64,000 nucleotides of DNA from DATKRB01 sp963794215 (GTDB lineage: Bacteria > Actinomycetota > Acidimicrobiia > Acidimicrobiales > RAAP-2): assembly GCA_963794215.1 (NCBI GenBank), contig CAWCCQ010000009.1:1-64000 (forward strand), in the 5' to 3' direction. Within the stretch, counting starts at the first letter, position 1; every line of letters starts with the position of its first letter. Under the pieces are notes generated by a model that was not told the origin of the DNA, did no database searches, and was given only the letters and a program-made list of their open reading frames with translations. Position numbers and translations under genes: made by a program. Positions 52,508-61,447 of this stretch are shown here, piece by piece.

Positions 52508-53024
52508 CCAGATCGTCCGACGGTGCTGCAGGCAGGCGTCTGACAGTGAGCAGGGACGATGGGAGTCGTTGAACCGTGCCTCCGGGCGGTCAACGAACGT
52601 GTCGGCTTCAGCTTCACCAGCCGACCCGTCGCCTGGGCTCGAGGTCAGTCCGTCTACGCCAAGCTCGAGACCAGCGTGCTCGGGAACGTGTCGTGACCAG
52701 ACCTGCGGTGAGGTCGCGGCGGACACGCAGGCGTCATGGGGGTGAACCAGACGTCGTGGCCGACCGCGAAGCGCAGGCAAGGCAGCGCCGCGGCCCCGGT
52801 CGCCTTCGTGACCAACGTGGGAGGTGGATCGGAGTGACCAACACCCGACGGTACCGTCGCGGCGATCGGGCGGTCCGTTTGGGATTCTTCGCCCAGCCTG
52901 GGCGGTGCTGGCTGTCGGTCACAGGTCCCAATCCAACCGTTGCACTGCGAGGGGCGGGTCGTGTTCGCCCGGACCGCACCTAGGCCGAGGAAGACCCTTA
53001 GTGAGCCAGTGCTCGACGTCGAAG
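52508..53024. other. Gap without a recognisable gene, between IS3 and IS1380
   Basis: About 515 bases. Open frames on both strands are arginine-rich without motifs. Confidence 0.4.
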
Positions 53025-54686
53025 CCTAGCCTCGATAATTCGTCAGACTTCTAAATGACCAGTGGTCGCGTCCGCGTCAAAGCCCTCCCCAACTGGGAGA
53101 ATGTTGTCACCACAACGACATTCACGCCAGAAGCGGGAGGGCTCCTTGAAGGTGCATCGTAGTAGGTCGGTTCGACGCGCCAAGGTGACCCTCGATGGCA
53201 AGAACCTGGTGTCCCACGCCGGTGCTGCACTGCTGGCCGAACTCGCCGATCGCAGTGGTCTGACGCGGGCCATGTCGGTGGCCATGTCCGAGTGCGGCAT
53301 CTCCTGGCACACCCACGATCCGGGCGTCGTGCTCACCCATCTCGGCGTGGCCATTGCCGACGGGGCGGACTGCCTGGCCGACCTGGCCGCATTAAAGGAG
53401 CAAGAGGACCTCTTCGGCCCGGTCGCCTCGGTGGCCACGGCGTGGCGCGCCATTCAGGCAACGACGTCGGTCGAACAGCGGGCCATTCCCGGCGCCCTGT
53501 CCGAGGCTCGCGAGCGCGTCTGGAACGCCTATCCACCGGTCGGGCCGCTCGTCTTGGACTTCGACTCGACGCTCGTCACCTCGCATTCGGAGAAGGAGGA
53601 CGCCGCTCCCACGTACAAGCGTGGCTTCGGGTTCAACCCCCTCGCCGTGTGGTGCGACAACACCAATGAACCCCTGGCCGCCATGTTGCGGCCGGGCAAC
53701 GCCGCACCCAACGACACCGACGACCACTTGGAGCTGTTGGAGCGCGCCGTGCTGGGGATCCCGCCCGAGTACCGCCTGGGCCACGAAGAAGGCGACGACC
53801 CCACGGTGGTGGTCCACCCGATCCTGGTGCGGGCCGACTCGGCGGGGGCCACGCACCGCTTCGTCGAGGCCCTCGCTCGTGCCAACTTCGAGTACTCCAT
53901 CGGCTTTGGCATCGGTGGTGCTGTGCGTGACGGCCTCCTCATGGCCCAAGAAGAGGACTGGGTCCGAGCAGTCGAGCGCGAGGGAGGCGTTCGTGACGGC
54001 GCACAGGTGGTCGAGCTGACCGGGCTGGTGACCCTCGACGGGTGGCCCGAGGATCTCCGCCTTCTGTGCCGACGTGAGCGCCCGCACCCAGGGGCTCAGC
54101 TCGCCTTGTTCGACACGCACGCCGGCTTCCGCCACACCTGCTTCGTCACCAACACCCAAAGCGACGACCTCGCGGCGCTCGAGTTGCGCCACCGGGGGCA
54201 CGCCCGGGTCGAGGACCGGGTGCGCTGTGCGAAGGCGTGCGGGCTGGCCAACCTGCCCTTCGACAGCTTCTGTCGCAACGAGGCGTGGGTGGCCCTCAGC
54301 GTCATCGCCGGGTCATTGCTCGCATGGAGCCAGATGACCTGCTTCGACGGTCACCTGGCCAAGGCCGAACCCAAGACCATGCGTTATCGCGTCCTGCACG
54401 TCGCCGCCGTCCTCGTTCGCCGGCAACGCCATCTCGTTCTGCGACTCGACGAGTCGTGGCCGTGGGCCAGTGACCTCGCCACCGCATTCACTCGCCTGCG
54501 TGCCGCGTTCCCATAGCGGCACGGGTCCCAGCGCCTGACCCCGAAGCAACTCCGCAAGGCGTGACAACTCGACACGAGGAAAGGGGCGGGCTTCTTTCAC
54601 GCCATTCATTAGGTCACCGGCCAGCCATGGGGAGTGCGCTCCTTGTCGGCGCCGCTCCCGGAGTCCTATGAATGATCGAGGCTAGG
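53025..54686 (+). mobile_element. IS1380-family insertion sequence
   Basis: Inverted repeats CCTAGCCTCGATAATTCGT (53025-53043) and, read inward, CCTAGCCTCGATCATTCAT from 54686 agree at 17 of 19 bases. The single transposase gene fills the middle. Length ~1662 bases fits the family. I could not make out a certain target duplication. Confidence 0.88.
53146..54516 (+). CDS. IS1380-family transposase
   Basis: About 456 residues from TTG 53146 (GGGAGGG five bases ahead; GTG 53152 is the next candidate). VSHAGAALLAELADRSGLTR is the helical opening. PPVGPLVLDFDSTLVTSHSE has the first catalytic Asp (L-D-F-D-S-T-L). PILVRADSAGATHRFVEALA carries the second (R-A-D-S-G/A), FDTHAGFRHTCFVTN closes the core, and FCRNEAWVALSVIAGSLLAW contains the Glu. 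The triad seems complete, so the element may be active. Confidence 0.92.
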   Translation: MKVHRSRSVRRAKVTLDGKNLVSHAGAALLAELADRSGLTRAMSVAMSECGISWHTHDPGVVLTHLGVAIADGADCLADLAALKEQEDLFGPVASVATAWRAIQATTSVEQRAIPGALSEARERVWNAYPPVGPLVLDFDSTLVTSHSEKEDAAPTYKRGFGFNPLAVWCDNTNEPLAAMLRPGNAAPNDTDDHLELLERAVLGIPPEYRLGHEEGDDPTVVVHPILVRADSAGATHRFVEALARANFEYSIGFGIGGAVRDGLLMAQEEDWVRAVEREGGVRDGAQVVELTGLVTLDGWPEDLRLLCRRERPHPGAQLALFDTHAGFRHTCFVTNTQSDDLAALELRHRGHARVEDRVRCAKACGLANLPFDSFCRNEAWVALSVIAGSLLAWSQMTCFDGHLAKAEPKTMRYRVLHVAAVLVRRQRHLVLRLDESWPWASDLATAFTRLRAAFP

Positions 54687-54859
54687 TAGCGAAACGCCGT
54701 GCCAGCCAACGTCGATACGGGTGCCGTGGAGCGGGACATCCGAAGGGTTGCAGGTGTCGGGGTCAGGCCCGCACTGCGAAATCCAGCACTCCCGCTTGGT
54801 CGAGCGGTTCAGCTGCCAGTGGCATCCAAGGGCGGTGTTCCCGCTCCGTCGCGACGCGT

Positions 54860-55519
54860 TCAACAGTGTGCGTCGTGTCCGTCGCCGAAAAAAGTGAACA
54901 TCCTGCGCCCCGAGCGAAATGGCCCGACTTGTCCTGACAAGCGATTTGTCCCCACTCCGAAGGCCGAACCAGTCTCGGTATCGAACGCAATCTCGTCGAG
55001 ACCCGCCTCGGTGAACTCCGCCCGGACCCAGGCGGTGAGGTCCGGGTCTCGGCGATGTCGAGTCCAAATCACCGTGCCCCGTGGGGCCATGAGATGCGGC
55101 AGCTCTCGGACGGTCCGGCGGATGTCCCGGGCGCTGATGTTGCCAAAGATCCCGCAGACCAGAACGATGTTCGCGGGCACCGCCCCGGCGTACGCCGAGG
55201 TCGTCGAGGCGTCGCCCGTCACGATCTGCAGATTGGTGAGCCCGAGGCGCTGCGCTGTCGATCGGGCCTCGTGCACAAGCGCGGAGTTCAGCTCGACCAG
55301 ACGAGCCTTGACATCGGCGACGCGGTGCTGGTTGCTCAGAACGCCGATGACGTCGCGGCCCTGCTCCGCGCACATGCTGATGAGCTGGACGGGGCCCTCG
55401 GGCGCCTGCTCGATCGCCTCGCTCAGGCGTCGTTGTACCGACGATAGTCGTCGACTGAGCGATGAATGGGGGTCGTCGTAGTCCGCGTGCCATTGGACCC
55501 AAGCTTGCTCGTCGACCAC
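54860..55519 (-). CDS. Class I SAM-dependent methyltransferase family protein
   Basis: 219 residues from GTG 55519. VQLISMCAEQGRDVIGVLSN is motif I; related actinobacterial proteins have C-A-G-D-G-R-D there, so A-E-Q-G is a departure. VKARLVELNSALVHEARS is the Asp/Glu ribose-binding strand, NIVLVCGIFGNISARDIRRT motif IV, and LMAPRGTVIWTRHRRDPDLT motif V with the R-H-R signature of this subgroup. A two-residue change in motif I could weaken SAM binding or be a read error. Substrate unknown. The gene ends ~170 bases from IS1380. Confidence 0.8.
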   Translation of the reverse strand: MVDEQAWVQWHADYDDPHSSLSRRLSSVQRRLSEAIEQAPEGPVQLISMCAEQGRDVIGVLSNQHRVADVKARLVELNSALVHEARSTAQRLGLTNLQIVTGDASTTSAYAGAVPANIVLVCGIFGNISARDIRRTVRELPHLMAPRGTVIWTRHRRDPDLTAWVRAEFTEAGLDEIAFDTETGSAFGVGTNRLSGQVGPFRSGRRMFTFFGDGHDAHC

Positions 55520-55638
55520 GCCGTACCATACAGAGTGGAAGCACTGGAGGTGCTCGACGCCGGCCAGTCCCCAGCCGAGGTTCTGACGGCGAGGTTTGCC
55601 CAGTCAAGAGCCGCCCGGACCGGGGCGGACGCCTTCGA

Positions 55639-55771
55639 CTGGTCGCTGGTCGCTGGTCGCTGGTCGCTGGTCGCTGGTCGCTGGTCGCTGGTCGCTGGTC
55701 GCTGGTCGCTGGTCGCTGGTCGCTGGTCGCTGGTCGCTGGTCGCTGGTCGCTGGTCGCTGGTCGCTGGTCG
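55639..55771. repeat. Heptanucleotide tandem array, 19 x CTGGTCG
   Basis: Nineteen perfect copies of CTGGTCG (equivalently GCTGGTC), 133 bases, between the methyltransferase start and the VOC gene. The unit differs from the array at 20735-20867 by one base, and copy number and length are the same. Both strands read as seven-residue repeats (LVAGRWS on plus, DQRPATS on minus). It is non-coding as far as I can tell, though frames run through it. Confidence 0.95.
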
Positions 55772-55975
55772 CGAGAATTGAGTTGGCGTCAGTACTTCGA
55801 CGTGGCGGGTCCGACCGGCGGTGTTCTTTCTCGGCCACCCGCCGTCCGCCACCGCGTACCGTCACTGGATGCAAGCCCACCAGCACAGACGCCAGCCGTG
55901 GCCCGGACCCGGGTTTGCCCGCTTCCACGAGAGGTTTCGGAGCATGCTTCGCAACCCAACGGTACGCTCGAGCCG

Positions 55976-56365
55976 ATGCCCGCAATTCGCCCCGGCATGA
56001 TGGACCATCTCTCGCTGCAGGTCGCTGACGTCGCCCGTAGTCGCACCTGCTATGAGACGCTCCTCGCTCCGCTCGGGTTGCGTGCCGCCTACACAGACGG
56101 AGACGCCGTCGGCTTTGCCAACGAGGAAGGCGCTCCCTTCTGGATCCTGCCCGCTGTCAGGGGCACCAACCGAGAGCTTCATTTCGCTTTTTCGGCCGCC
56201 ACCCGCGCGGTCGTCCGCGAGTTCCGCGAGGCGGGAAGGGCGCTCGGTGCGGAGATCCTCCACGAGCCGCGCCTTTTCCCCGAATACGGGGCGAACTACT
56301 TCGCCTGTTTCGTCCGAGATCCTGATGGCCACAACGTCGAGGCGGTGTGTCGCACCGTTTCGTGA
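55976..56365 (+). CDS. VOC (glyoxalase/dioxygenase superfamily) protein
   Basis: 129 residues from ATG 55976. GMMDHLSLQVADVARSRTCY with ETLLAPLGLRAAY is the first beta-alpha-beta-beta-beta unit with metal His. ELHFAFSAATRAVVREFREA and YFACFVRDPDGHNVEAVCR are the second, with H-x-x-F and the closing D-P-D-G-H-N-V-E. Small VOC proteins act as glyoxalase-like, bleomycin-resistance-like or lyase enzymes. The metal ligands look present (His and Glu). Starts ~200 bases after the heptanucleotide array, which could influence its expression. Confidence 0.87.
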   Translation: MPAIRPGMMDHLSLQVADVARSRTCYETLLAPLGLRAAYTDGDAVGFANEEGAPFWILPAVRGTNRELHFAFSAATRAVVREFREAGRALGAEILHEPRLFPEYGANYFACFVRDPDGHNVEAVCRTVS

Positions 56366-56422
56366 GGTTCTCCGACGCACATGCCTCAGGGGCCGTCCGA
56401 TTGAGAGCGTCCGATTGAGAGC

Positions 56423-56803
56423 ATGGACGGTAGGGGAGTGCGGGATTACCCAATGCGCGCCAATCAGGGCAGCTCCAGTTCCTGGCGGCAACTGCTCTGC
56501 CCGGTGCGCCACACACGTTCAGTCGCGCTCGACGAGCTGGAACCGGTCCTTGCCGAGCTTCGACGTTTCAACCAGCTCGGGAGAAGGCGCGGGGTACGTT
56601 CTTCGGGAGGTCGAGACGTTTTTGCACTTCACGAGGACGCCGGGGGACTCTTCGCCGACGTTCGCCTGGGCCATGGGGACGACTTCGACCGGCTCGGGGT
56701 GGCCGAGCAGGATGAGCGCGCTGCGCTCATCGAGGCCGTGCGTCGCTCGCTCATCGACCAGGCGAGAGACCGAGTGGCTCCGTTGCCGGACTGGCCTGAG
56801 TAA
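56423..56803 (+). CDS. Conserved hypothetical protein, possibly frame-altered in the middle
   Basis: 126 residues. DEDAGG-type core: ALHEDAGGLFADVRLGHGDD, FDRLGVAEQDERAALIEAVR then SLIDQARD. The first third includes VALDELEPVLAELRRFNQLG. The next ~20 residues read as RRRGVRSSGGRDVF, whereas another frame gives GYVLREVETFLHF, which better fits the usual F-L-H-F-H-E-D-x-x-G-L-F-A-D-V core. Two compensating indels are likely. Proteins with this core occur in actinobacteria without known role. The start is uncertain. Confidence 0.55.
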   Translation: MDGRGVRDYPMRANQGSSSSWRQLLCPVRHTRSVALDELEPVLAELRRFNQLGRRRGVRSSGGRDVFALHEDAGGLFADVRLGHGDDFDRLGVAEQDERAALIEAVRRSLIDQARDRVAPLPDWPE

Positions 56804-57135
56804 AGCGCGGGTCTAGTGGGGTGTGATGCATCACGGCGACCACTATTTCGAGCCCCATCGAACCGGCCGCGCGCCACCGACCACACGGAGACGCCCAGGC
56901 TGTGGCGCAGCGCTTCGCGCAGGCCCCTGTGCTCGGCGTCCCCGGGAAACACCCGCGGGCTCGGATCGCCCCTACTCCGACCAACGCCTTGTCTCTCGCG
57001 CCATTACTGACACGTGCACCAGCTGCCGCCCGTTGGGCGAAATCCGATATCGATAGGTCCGGGAATTCCTCGACAGGTCAGCGTGGAAATGCTACCGTCA
57101 CGACAGCATTTGGGAGAATCTGTCACGGGGGGGAA
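56804..57135. other. Gap; upstream region of the second solute-binding protein
   Basis: About 330 bases. Contains the GGGGGGG ribosome site at its end and CGATATCG near 57045. No gene. Confidence 0.4.
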
Positions 57136-58389
57136 ATGATGCGGAAACTCCTCAGCGTCACAATGGTTGGCGCTTCGGTCACCCTGCTGACGACGCTCTT
57201 TGCGGGCATCGTCAGCACCAGTGCCGCATCGGCCGCATCTTCTGAGAGCACGATCACCCTTGGCTACATCGGGGATCTGACCGGAGTGTCCTCCTCCTCG
57301 TTCGCTGATGGACCCGGTGCGGCCGAGGCGCGCATTGCCGCCCAGAATGCCGCAGGGGGAGTGAACGGGCACAAGCTGAAGCTCATCGTGGAAGATGACC
57401 AGTCAAGTCCGACCGAAGCCCTGACCGCCGCGCAGGCGCTGGTCTCCAAAGGCGTCATGGGGATCATCGAGAACTCCGCCTTCATCTTCGGCGCCGACCG
57501 CTACCTCCAACAACAGGGAATACCGGTGACGGGCGGCGGGTTCGACGGTCCGGAGTGGGGCACACAGCCGTTCTCGAACTTCTTCACCTTCACGCCCGCC
57601 ACCAGCTCGACCTTCGGGGGCGAGTACTACACCTACACGTACGTCGCCAAGTTCCTGAAGGACATCGGGGTGACCAAGCTGGCGGGCCTCGCCTATGGCA
57701 TCTCGTCGTCGTCGACCGCCTCGATCCATGAGGTGTACTCCGCCGCACAGAATCTCGGTGGACTGTCGCAGTGCTATGCCAACTACTCGGTCCCCTTCGG
57801 GGGAGTGGACTTTACGGCTGATGTCTTGCAGATTTCGAGCTCCTCGTGCAACGGCGTCGTGGGCTCCTTCGTCGATGCCTCTGACATTGCTCTCTCCCAG
57901 GCGGTGAAGAACGCTGGCCTGAGCAGTGTCAAGCAGCTGTATTTCACGGGCTACGACAACGACACCACCTCGACCTCCACGACGGCGGCGTCGTTCGATA
58001 ACGCCTACGTCGAGTCCCCGTACAACTTCACAACTCCGAACGCGGCGACCCAGACCATGCTGGCCACGCTGAAGAAGTATGACCACTTCACCGGGATTCC
58101 TGACATCGGCATCTTCGATGCGTATCTGTCAACCGACCTGATGATCTACGGCCTGGAGCACGCAGGGAAGAACCCGACCTCGGCGGCGTTCATCAAGAAC
58201 CTTCGCAGCGTCTCGTCCTACAACGACGGTGGCATTCTGCCCAGTCCCGTCACCTTCGAGCACTTCGGCACCGTAGGGATGCTGCCCAAGACGAATTGCG
58301 AGTACTTCGTACAACTAAAGGGCACCGCCTGGCACGTCTATAAGAACGCCCCCATCTGTGGCGACCTCATCCCAGCCCCAGGGGCCTGA
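57136..58389 (+). CDS. Second ABC solute-binding protein, Leu/Ile/Val family
   Basis: 417 residues from ATG 57136 (GGGGGGG site; ATG 57139 follows). The signal peptide is MMRKLLSVTMVGASVTLLTT with the hydrophobic stretch to SAASAAS. The mature part opens ITLGYIGDLTGVSSSSFADG and NAAGGVNGHKLKLIVEDDQS, so close to the protein at 9312 in order and length that they are paralogues. The middle has GGGFDGPEWGTQPFSNFFTF and a Ser-rich stretch. Likely ligand: an acid or amino acid. No transporter membrane or ATPase genes lie in the window, so it too is an orphan binding protein. Confidence 0.9.
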   Translation: MMRKLLSVTMVGASVTLLTTLFAGIVSTSAASAASSESTITLGYIGDLTGVSSSSFADGPGAAEARIAAQNAAGGVNGHKLKLIVEDDQSSPTEALTAAQALVSKGVMGIIENSAFIFGADRYLQQQGIPVTGGGFDGPEWGTQPFSNFFTFTPATSSTFGGEYYTYTYVAKFLKDIGVTKLAGLAYGISSSSTASIHEVYSAAQNLGGLSQCYANYSVPFGGVDFTADVLQISSSSCNGVVGSFVDASDIALSQAVKNAGLSSVKQLYFTGYDNDTTSTSTTAASFDNAYVESPYNFTTPNAATQTMLATLKKYDHFTGIPDIGIFDAYLSTDLMIYGLEHAGKNPTSAAFIKNLRSVSSYNDGGILPSPVTFEHFGTVGMLPKTNCEYFVQLKGTAWHVYKNAPICGDLIPAPGA

Positions 58390-58616
58390 CGGGGGGTGAC
58401 GGGCCAGCGTCCGAGATCGTCGGAGTACCACTCGGTGGGGTTGGTACCAGCACAGATCTATGAGGTTCTACGACGGCCAGGCTTGGATCGACGCCGCTGG
58501 ACTCTTCTTGGGCGCATCCCTGACGTTGCCAAGGTGAGGATCCCATCGTCCGCACACAACGTAGCAGCTCAGTGGCCTAATATCGCTTGGCCGCCGGAAT
58601 TTGGATCGGGCACTTG

Positions 58617-58634
58617 ACTTCAAGCGCTTGAGGT
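58617..58634. promoter_or_regulatory. MerR-type palindrome with core TCAAGCGCTTGA
   Basis: TCAAGCGCTTGA (58620-58631) is a perfect 12-bp palindrome, extended with one mismatch to 58617-58634. It lies 17 bases before the MerR ATG and overlaps TTGACT at 58615-58620. MerR regulators bind such dyads between -35 and -10 of their own promoter, so this is probably the autoregulated operon site. Confidence 0.55.
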
Positions 58635-58650
58635 GTGTGACGCTGTCTGC

Positions 58651-59091
58651 ATGACGGCATTGAGCATCCAAGATGTTTCGCGGCGAAGCGGGTTGAGCGA
58701 GCCGACGCTCCGCTATTACGAGGACGTCGGACTGATCGGCCCGATCGCCCGCGACGCCAGCAGCGGGCACCGCCGCTACCGCGAGCACGACGTCGACACG
58801 CTGCAGGCACTGGCTTGTCTGCGCGCCATGGGCGTCGGCATCGAGGACATGCGGACCTACCAGGCCAACCGTGAGCTTGGGCATGCAGCCGCGGCCCAGC
58901 AGCGCGATCTGCTGTTACGCCACGCGGAGCGCGTCGAAGCCGAGATCGCCACCCTGCGCATCCATGTTGAGTACCTCCGCGAGAAAGCTGGGCTCTGGGA
59001 TGCCCGTGACCGCGGCGACGCTGCCGCAGAGGCTGAGGCGAGGCAACGCATCCAGGGCGTGACCCCCCGCCTGATGAAGGTGCTGCGATGA
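58651..59091 (+). CDS. MerR family transcriptional regulator
   Basis: 146 residues from ATG 58651. SIQDVSRRSGLSEPTLRYYE then DVGLIGPIARDASSGHRRY is the winged helix-turn-helix (L-R-Y-Y-E, G-x-R-x-Y), followed by LQALACLRAMGVGIEDMRTY and a long dimerisation helix (DLLLRHAERVEAEIATLRIH). No metal-binding cysteines are visible at the C-terminus, so it probably responds to a small organic ligand rather than metal. Its stop overlaps the ATG of the epimerase gene (ATGA), a two-gene operon. Confidence 0.92.
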   Translation: MTALSIQDVSRRSGLSEPTLRYYEDVGLIGPIARDASSGHRRYREHDVDTLQALACLRAMGVGIEDMRTYQANRELGHAAAAQQRDLLLRHAERVEAEIATLRIHVEYLREKAGLWDARDRGDAAAEAEARQRIQGVTPRLMKVLR

Positions 59092-60065
59092 GCCCGGTTC
59101 TGGTCACCGGCGGATCAGGCTACGTGGGCACGCAACTGATCGCCGCGCTGCTGCGGGCCGGAAGTCCGGTGCGCGCCACGGTGCGCTCGACGGCTGCCGA
59201 GGCTGATGTGCGCGCCGCTGTGCGCCGCGGCGATGCCGACGACGCTGGTTTGGAGATTGTCGCAGTCGACCTGACGGCCGACGACGGCTGGCCGGCGGCG
59301 ATGGCCGGGTGCGAGGAGGTTCATCATGTCGCTTCGCCGATCCCGCACGTCCAGCCCGAGGACCCCGACGAGTTGATCGTCCCGGCTCGGGAAGGCGTGC
59401 TGCGGGTGCTGGGGGCGGCGCGCGATGCGGGCGCCCGACGCGTCGTACTTACCTCGTCGTTTGTCGCCATCGGTTACACGCCGAAGCCAGGCGCCGAGTT
59501 CAGCGAAGACGACTGGACCGACCCCGACACGCCAGGCTTGGCGCCCTACCCACGTTCCAAAATGGTCGCCGAGCGTGCAGCGTGGGACCTGATGGACCGC
59601 GACGGCGGCGACACCGAACTGGTGGCGGTCAACCCCACGTTCCTCCTCGGACCGACGCTGACGACGGACGTGCGCTCCTCGACGCGGCTGATCAAGGCGA
59701 TGCTCGACGGAACGATGAGCGTCGCGCCTCGAGCCCGCTTCGGCGTCACCGACGTGCGCGACCTGGCCGACCTGCACATCCGCGCCATGGCTAGCCCTAA
59801 GGCCTCAGGCAAGCGCTTCCTAGCCGTCGCCGACGGCCCAACACTGAGCTACATCGAGGTGGCCGACCTCCTGCGCCGGCGGCTTGGGCCTCTGGCGGCG
59901 GCCGTACCCACCCAGGAGGCGCCGGGGGATGATCTGCCGCGGCCCATCATCCACAACGATCGCGCCCGCAACGAGCTTGGATGGCGTCCGCGCCCTGCGG
60001 AGACGACGATCGTCGACTCAGCCGAGAACCTGCGAGACCGCGGGCTGCTGGACTCTCCAAGATGA
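59088..60065 (+). CDS. NAD(P)-dependent epimerase/dehydratase-like extended SDR
   Basis: 325 residues. VLVTGGSGYVGTQLIAALLR is the T-G-G-x-G-Y-x-G cofactor motif, EIVAVDLTADDGWPAAMAGC the adenine site, HHVASP the strand near the cofactor, and RRVVLTSSFVAIGYTPKPGA the Ser. YPRSKMVAERAAWDLMDRDG is the Y-x-x-x-K pair. Closest in layout to dihydroflavonol-reductase/aldehyde-reductase type SDRs. Translation is coupled to the upstream MerR gene, so this enzyme is likely its target. It probably reduces a carbonyl or detoxifies an aldehyde. Confidence 0.92.
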   Translation: MSPVLVTGGSGYVGTQLIAALLRAGSPVRATVRSTAAEADVRAAVRRGDADDAGLEIVAVDLTADDGWPAAMAGCEEVHHVASPIPHVQPEDPDELIVPAREGVLRVLGAARDAGARRVVLTSSFVAIGYTPKPGAEFSEDDWTDPDTPGLAPYPRSKMVAERAAWDLMDRDGGDTELVAVNPTFLLGPTLTTDVRSSTRLIKAMLDGTMSVAPRARFGVTDVRDLADLHIRAMASPKASGKRFLAVADGPTLSYIEVADLLRRRLGPLAAAVPTQEAPGDDLPRPIIHNDRARNELGWRPRPAETTIVDSAENLRDRGLLDSPR

Positions 60066-60166
60066 GACTTGCTGACGCCGGGAGAGTGCGCAGGGCTTTC
60101 CAGGGATGGTCTCCCCGTCCTGCTGGGTGCCGACCCTCGCCTCGACGAGCGTGATCGAGGAGAGGT

Positions 60167-61026
60167 ATGCGCTTCGCGTTCAAGACGGCGAATGAACACA
60201 ACAGTTGGGCTGAGATTCTCTCGGTATTGAAGGAGGCCGACGGCATCGATGTCTTCGAAACGGGCTGGCTGTTCGACCACTTCTTTCCGATCAGATCTCG
60301 CCCAGAGGCGCGCTCGATCTGACTGGACCCTGCCTCGAAGGTTGGACAATGCTGGCGGCGTTGGCGCAGACCACCCAGCGGCTACGGCTGGGGACCCTGG
60401 TGTCCGCCATGCCTTACCGCCATCCGGCCGTCCTCGCCAACATGGCGGCAACGGTCGACATCATCTCCGGCGGCCGGCTCAACCTCGGTGTCGGGGCTGG
60501 GGGCCACGAGCGCGAGACCGCCGCGTACGGGATCGAGCTGGGCGGCCTACGCGATCGATTCGATCGCTTCGACGAGGGTTGCGAAGTGCTCGTCAGCCTG
60601 CTTTCCGAAGAGTTCACCGACTTTCACGGCAAGTACTACGACGTGACTGCAGCGCGTTGCGAACCGAAAGGTCCACAGAGGCCGCATCCGCCGATCATGA
60701 TCGGCGGTACCGGTGAGAAGCGAACGCTTCGCACGGTCGCTCGATACGCCCAGCTCTGGGATGCCACCTTTGCCCGCTCGCCGGAGGGATTGGTCCACAA
60801 GCGCGAGGTCTTGCAGGGGCACTGCGAGAAGCTCGGCCGCGATCTGGGCGAGATCACGACCACCTACCACATATGGGTCGAGCCCAGTGAGGATCCACAG
60901 CGGATCGCCGAGCAGGTCTCGACCTTCGCCGATACTGGTCTCGACGTGGCGATCATGTACCTCGGTCCACCGCTGGACCCACGAATCTTGACGCCACTGG
61001 CCGGAGCGCTGACCCTATTGGCATAG
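60167..61026 (+). pseudogene. LLM-class (F420-dependent-like) flavin oxidoreductase, one frameshift
   Basis: The N-terminal part from ATG 60167 (GAGAGG site) reads RFAFKTANEHNSWAEILSVL, TGWLFDHFFPI. After an indel near 60285-60310 the second frame continues GPCLEGWTMLAALAQTTQRL, TLVSAMPYRHPAVLANMAAT, VDIISGGRLNLGVGAGGHER and HPPIMIGGTGEKRTLRTVAR. These are the classic luciferase-like monooxygenase blocks (R-L-x-L-G-x-x-V, Y-R-H-P, S-G-G-R-x-x-L-G-x-G-A-G, I-G-G). Corrected length ~286. It probably uses F420 or FMN; substrate unknown. It is ~100 bases after the epimerase. Confidence 0.85.
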
Positions 61027-61203
61027 GAAGGTTGTCGGGCCATCCACCGCGCTGGCCAGGAAGCTCAACCACTCGCGGGCTCCCGTCCTAAGTGGAGGTC
61101 AGCTCACCAGCGCCGTCGCCACCCGTGGGTTGGGGTGCCTGGCCGGCGAAGAAGGTCGGAGTGTTTGGCCTTTGTGAGTGAGCCACCCCGACTGAAGGGC
61201 GCC

Positions 61204-61398
61204 CTACAGAGCTGCTGCCGGGACGTCCTCAAGCCCAGACCGAAGCATTTCGCGCAGCTCCGAGGTGTCTTGGTGGCCGTGCTTGGCTACCGCGTGCGCG
61301 GTTGCCGCATCGAGAACCTCCTCCTCGGTTCCCGAAATGGTGAGCGTGCAGTTGATGTCATTGGGCACCTTCCCACAGTCGATCATCTTTCGAGCCAT
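61204..61398 (-). CDS. DUF1059 family small protein
   Basis: 64 residues from ATG 61398 (AAGGAGAC site). MARKMIDCGKVPNDINCTLT, ISGTEEEVLDAATAHAVAKH then GHQDTSELREMLRSG. D-C-G...C-x-x-x-I-x-G-x-E-E-E-V/L...A-x-x-H-A-x-x-x-H-G-H is the DUF1059 signature. Two conserved Cys could bind a metal. Its role is unknown. It lies 50 bases from the cupin gene on the same strand and could be co-transcribed. Confidence 0.9.
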   Translation of the reverse strand: MARKMIDCGKVPNDINCTLTISGTEEEVLDAATAHAVAKHGHQDTSELREMLRSGLEDVPAAAL

Positions 61399-61447
61399 GG
61401 CCTGTCTCCTTTCGATCCGAGTGGGTCCTTCCCACTCGCTCGCCTGG

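Noticed and set aside
55466..55975. Fusion of the heptamer array to the VOC protein in one frame
   Set aside because: The VOC domain starts naturally at 55976; the upstream part is the DNA repeat plus antisense of the methyltransferase.
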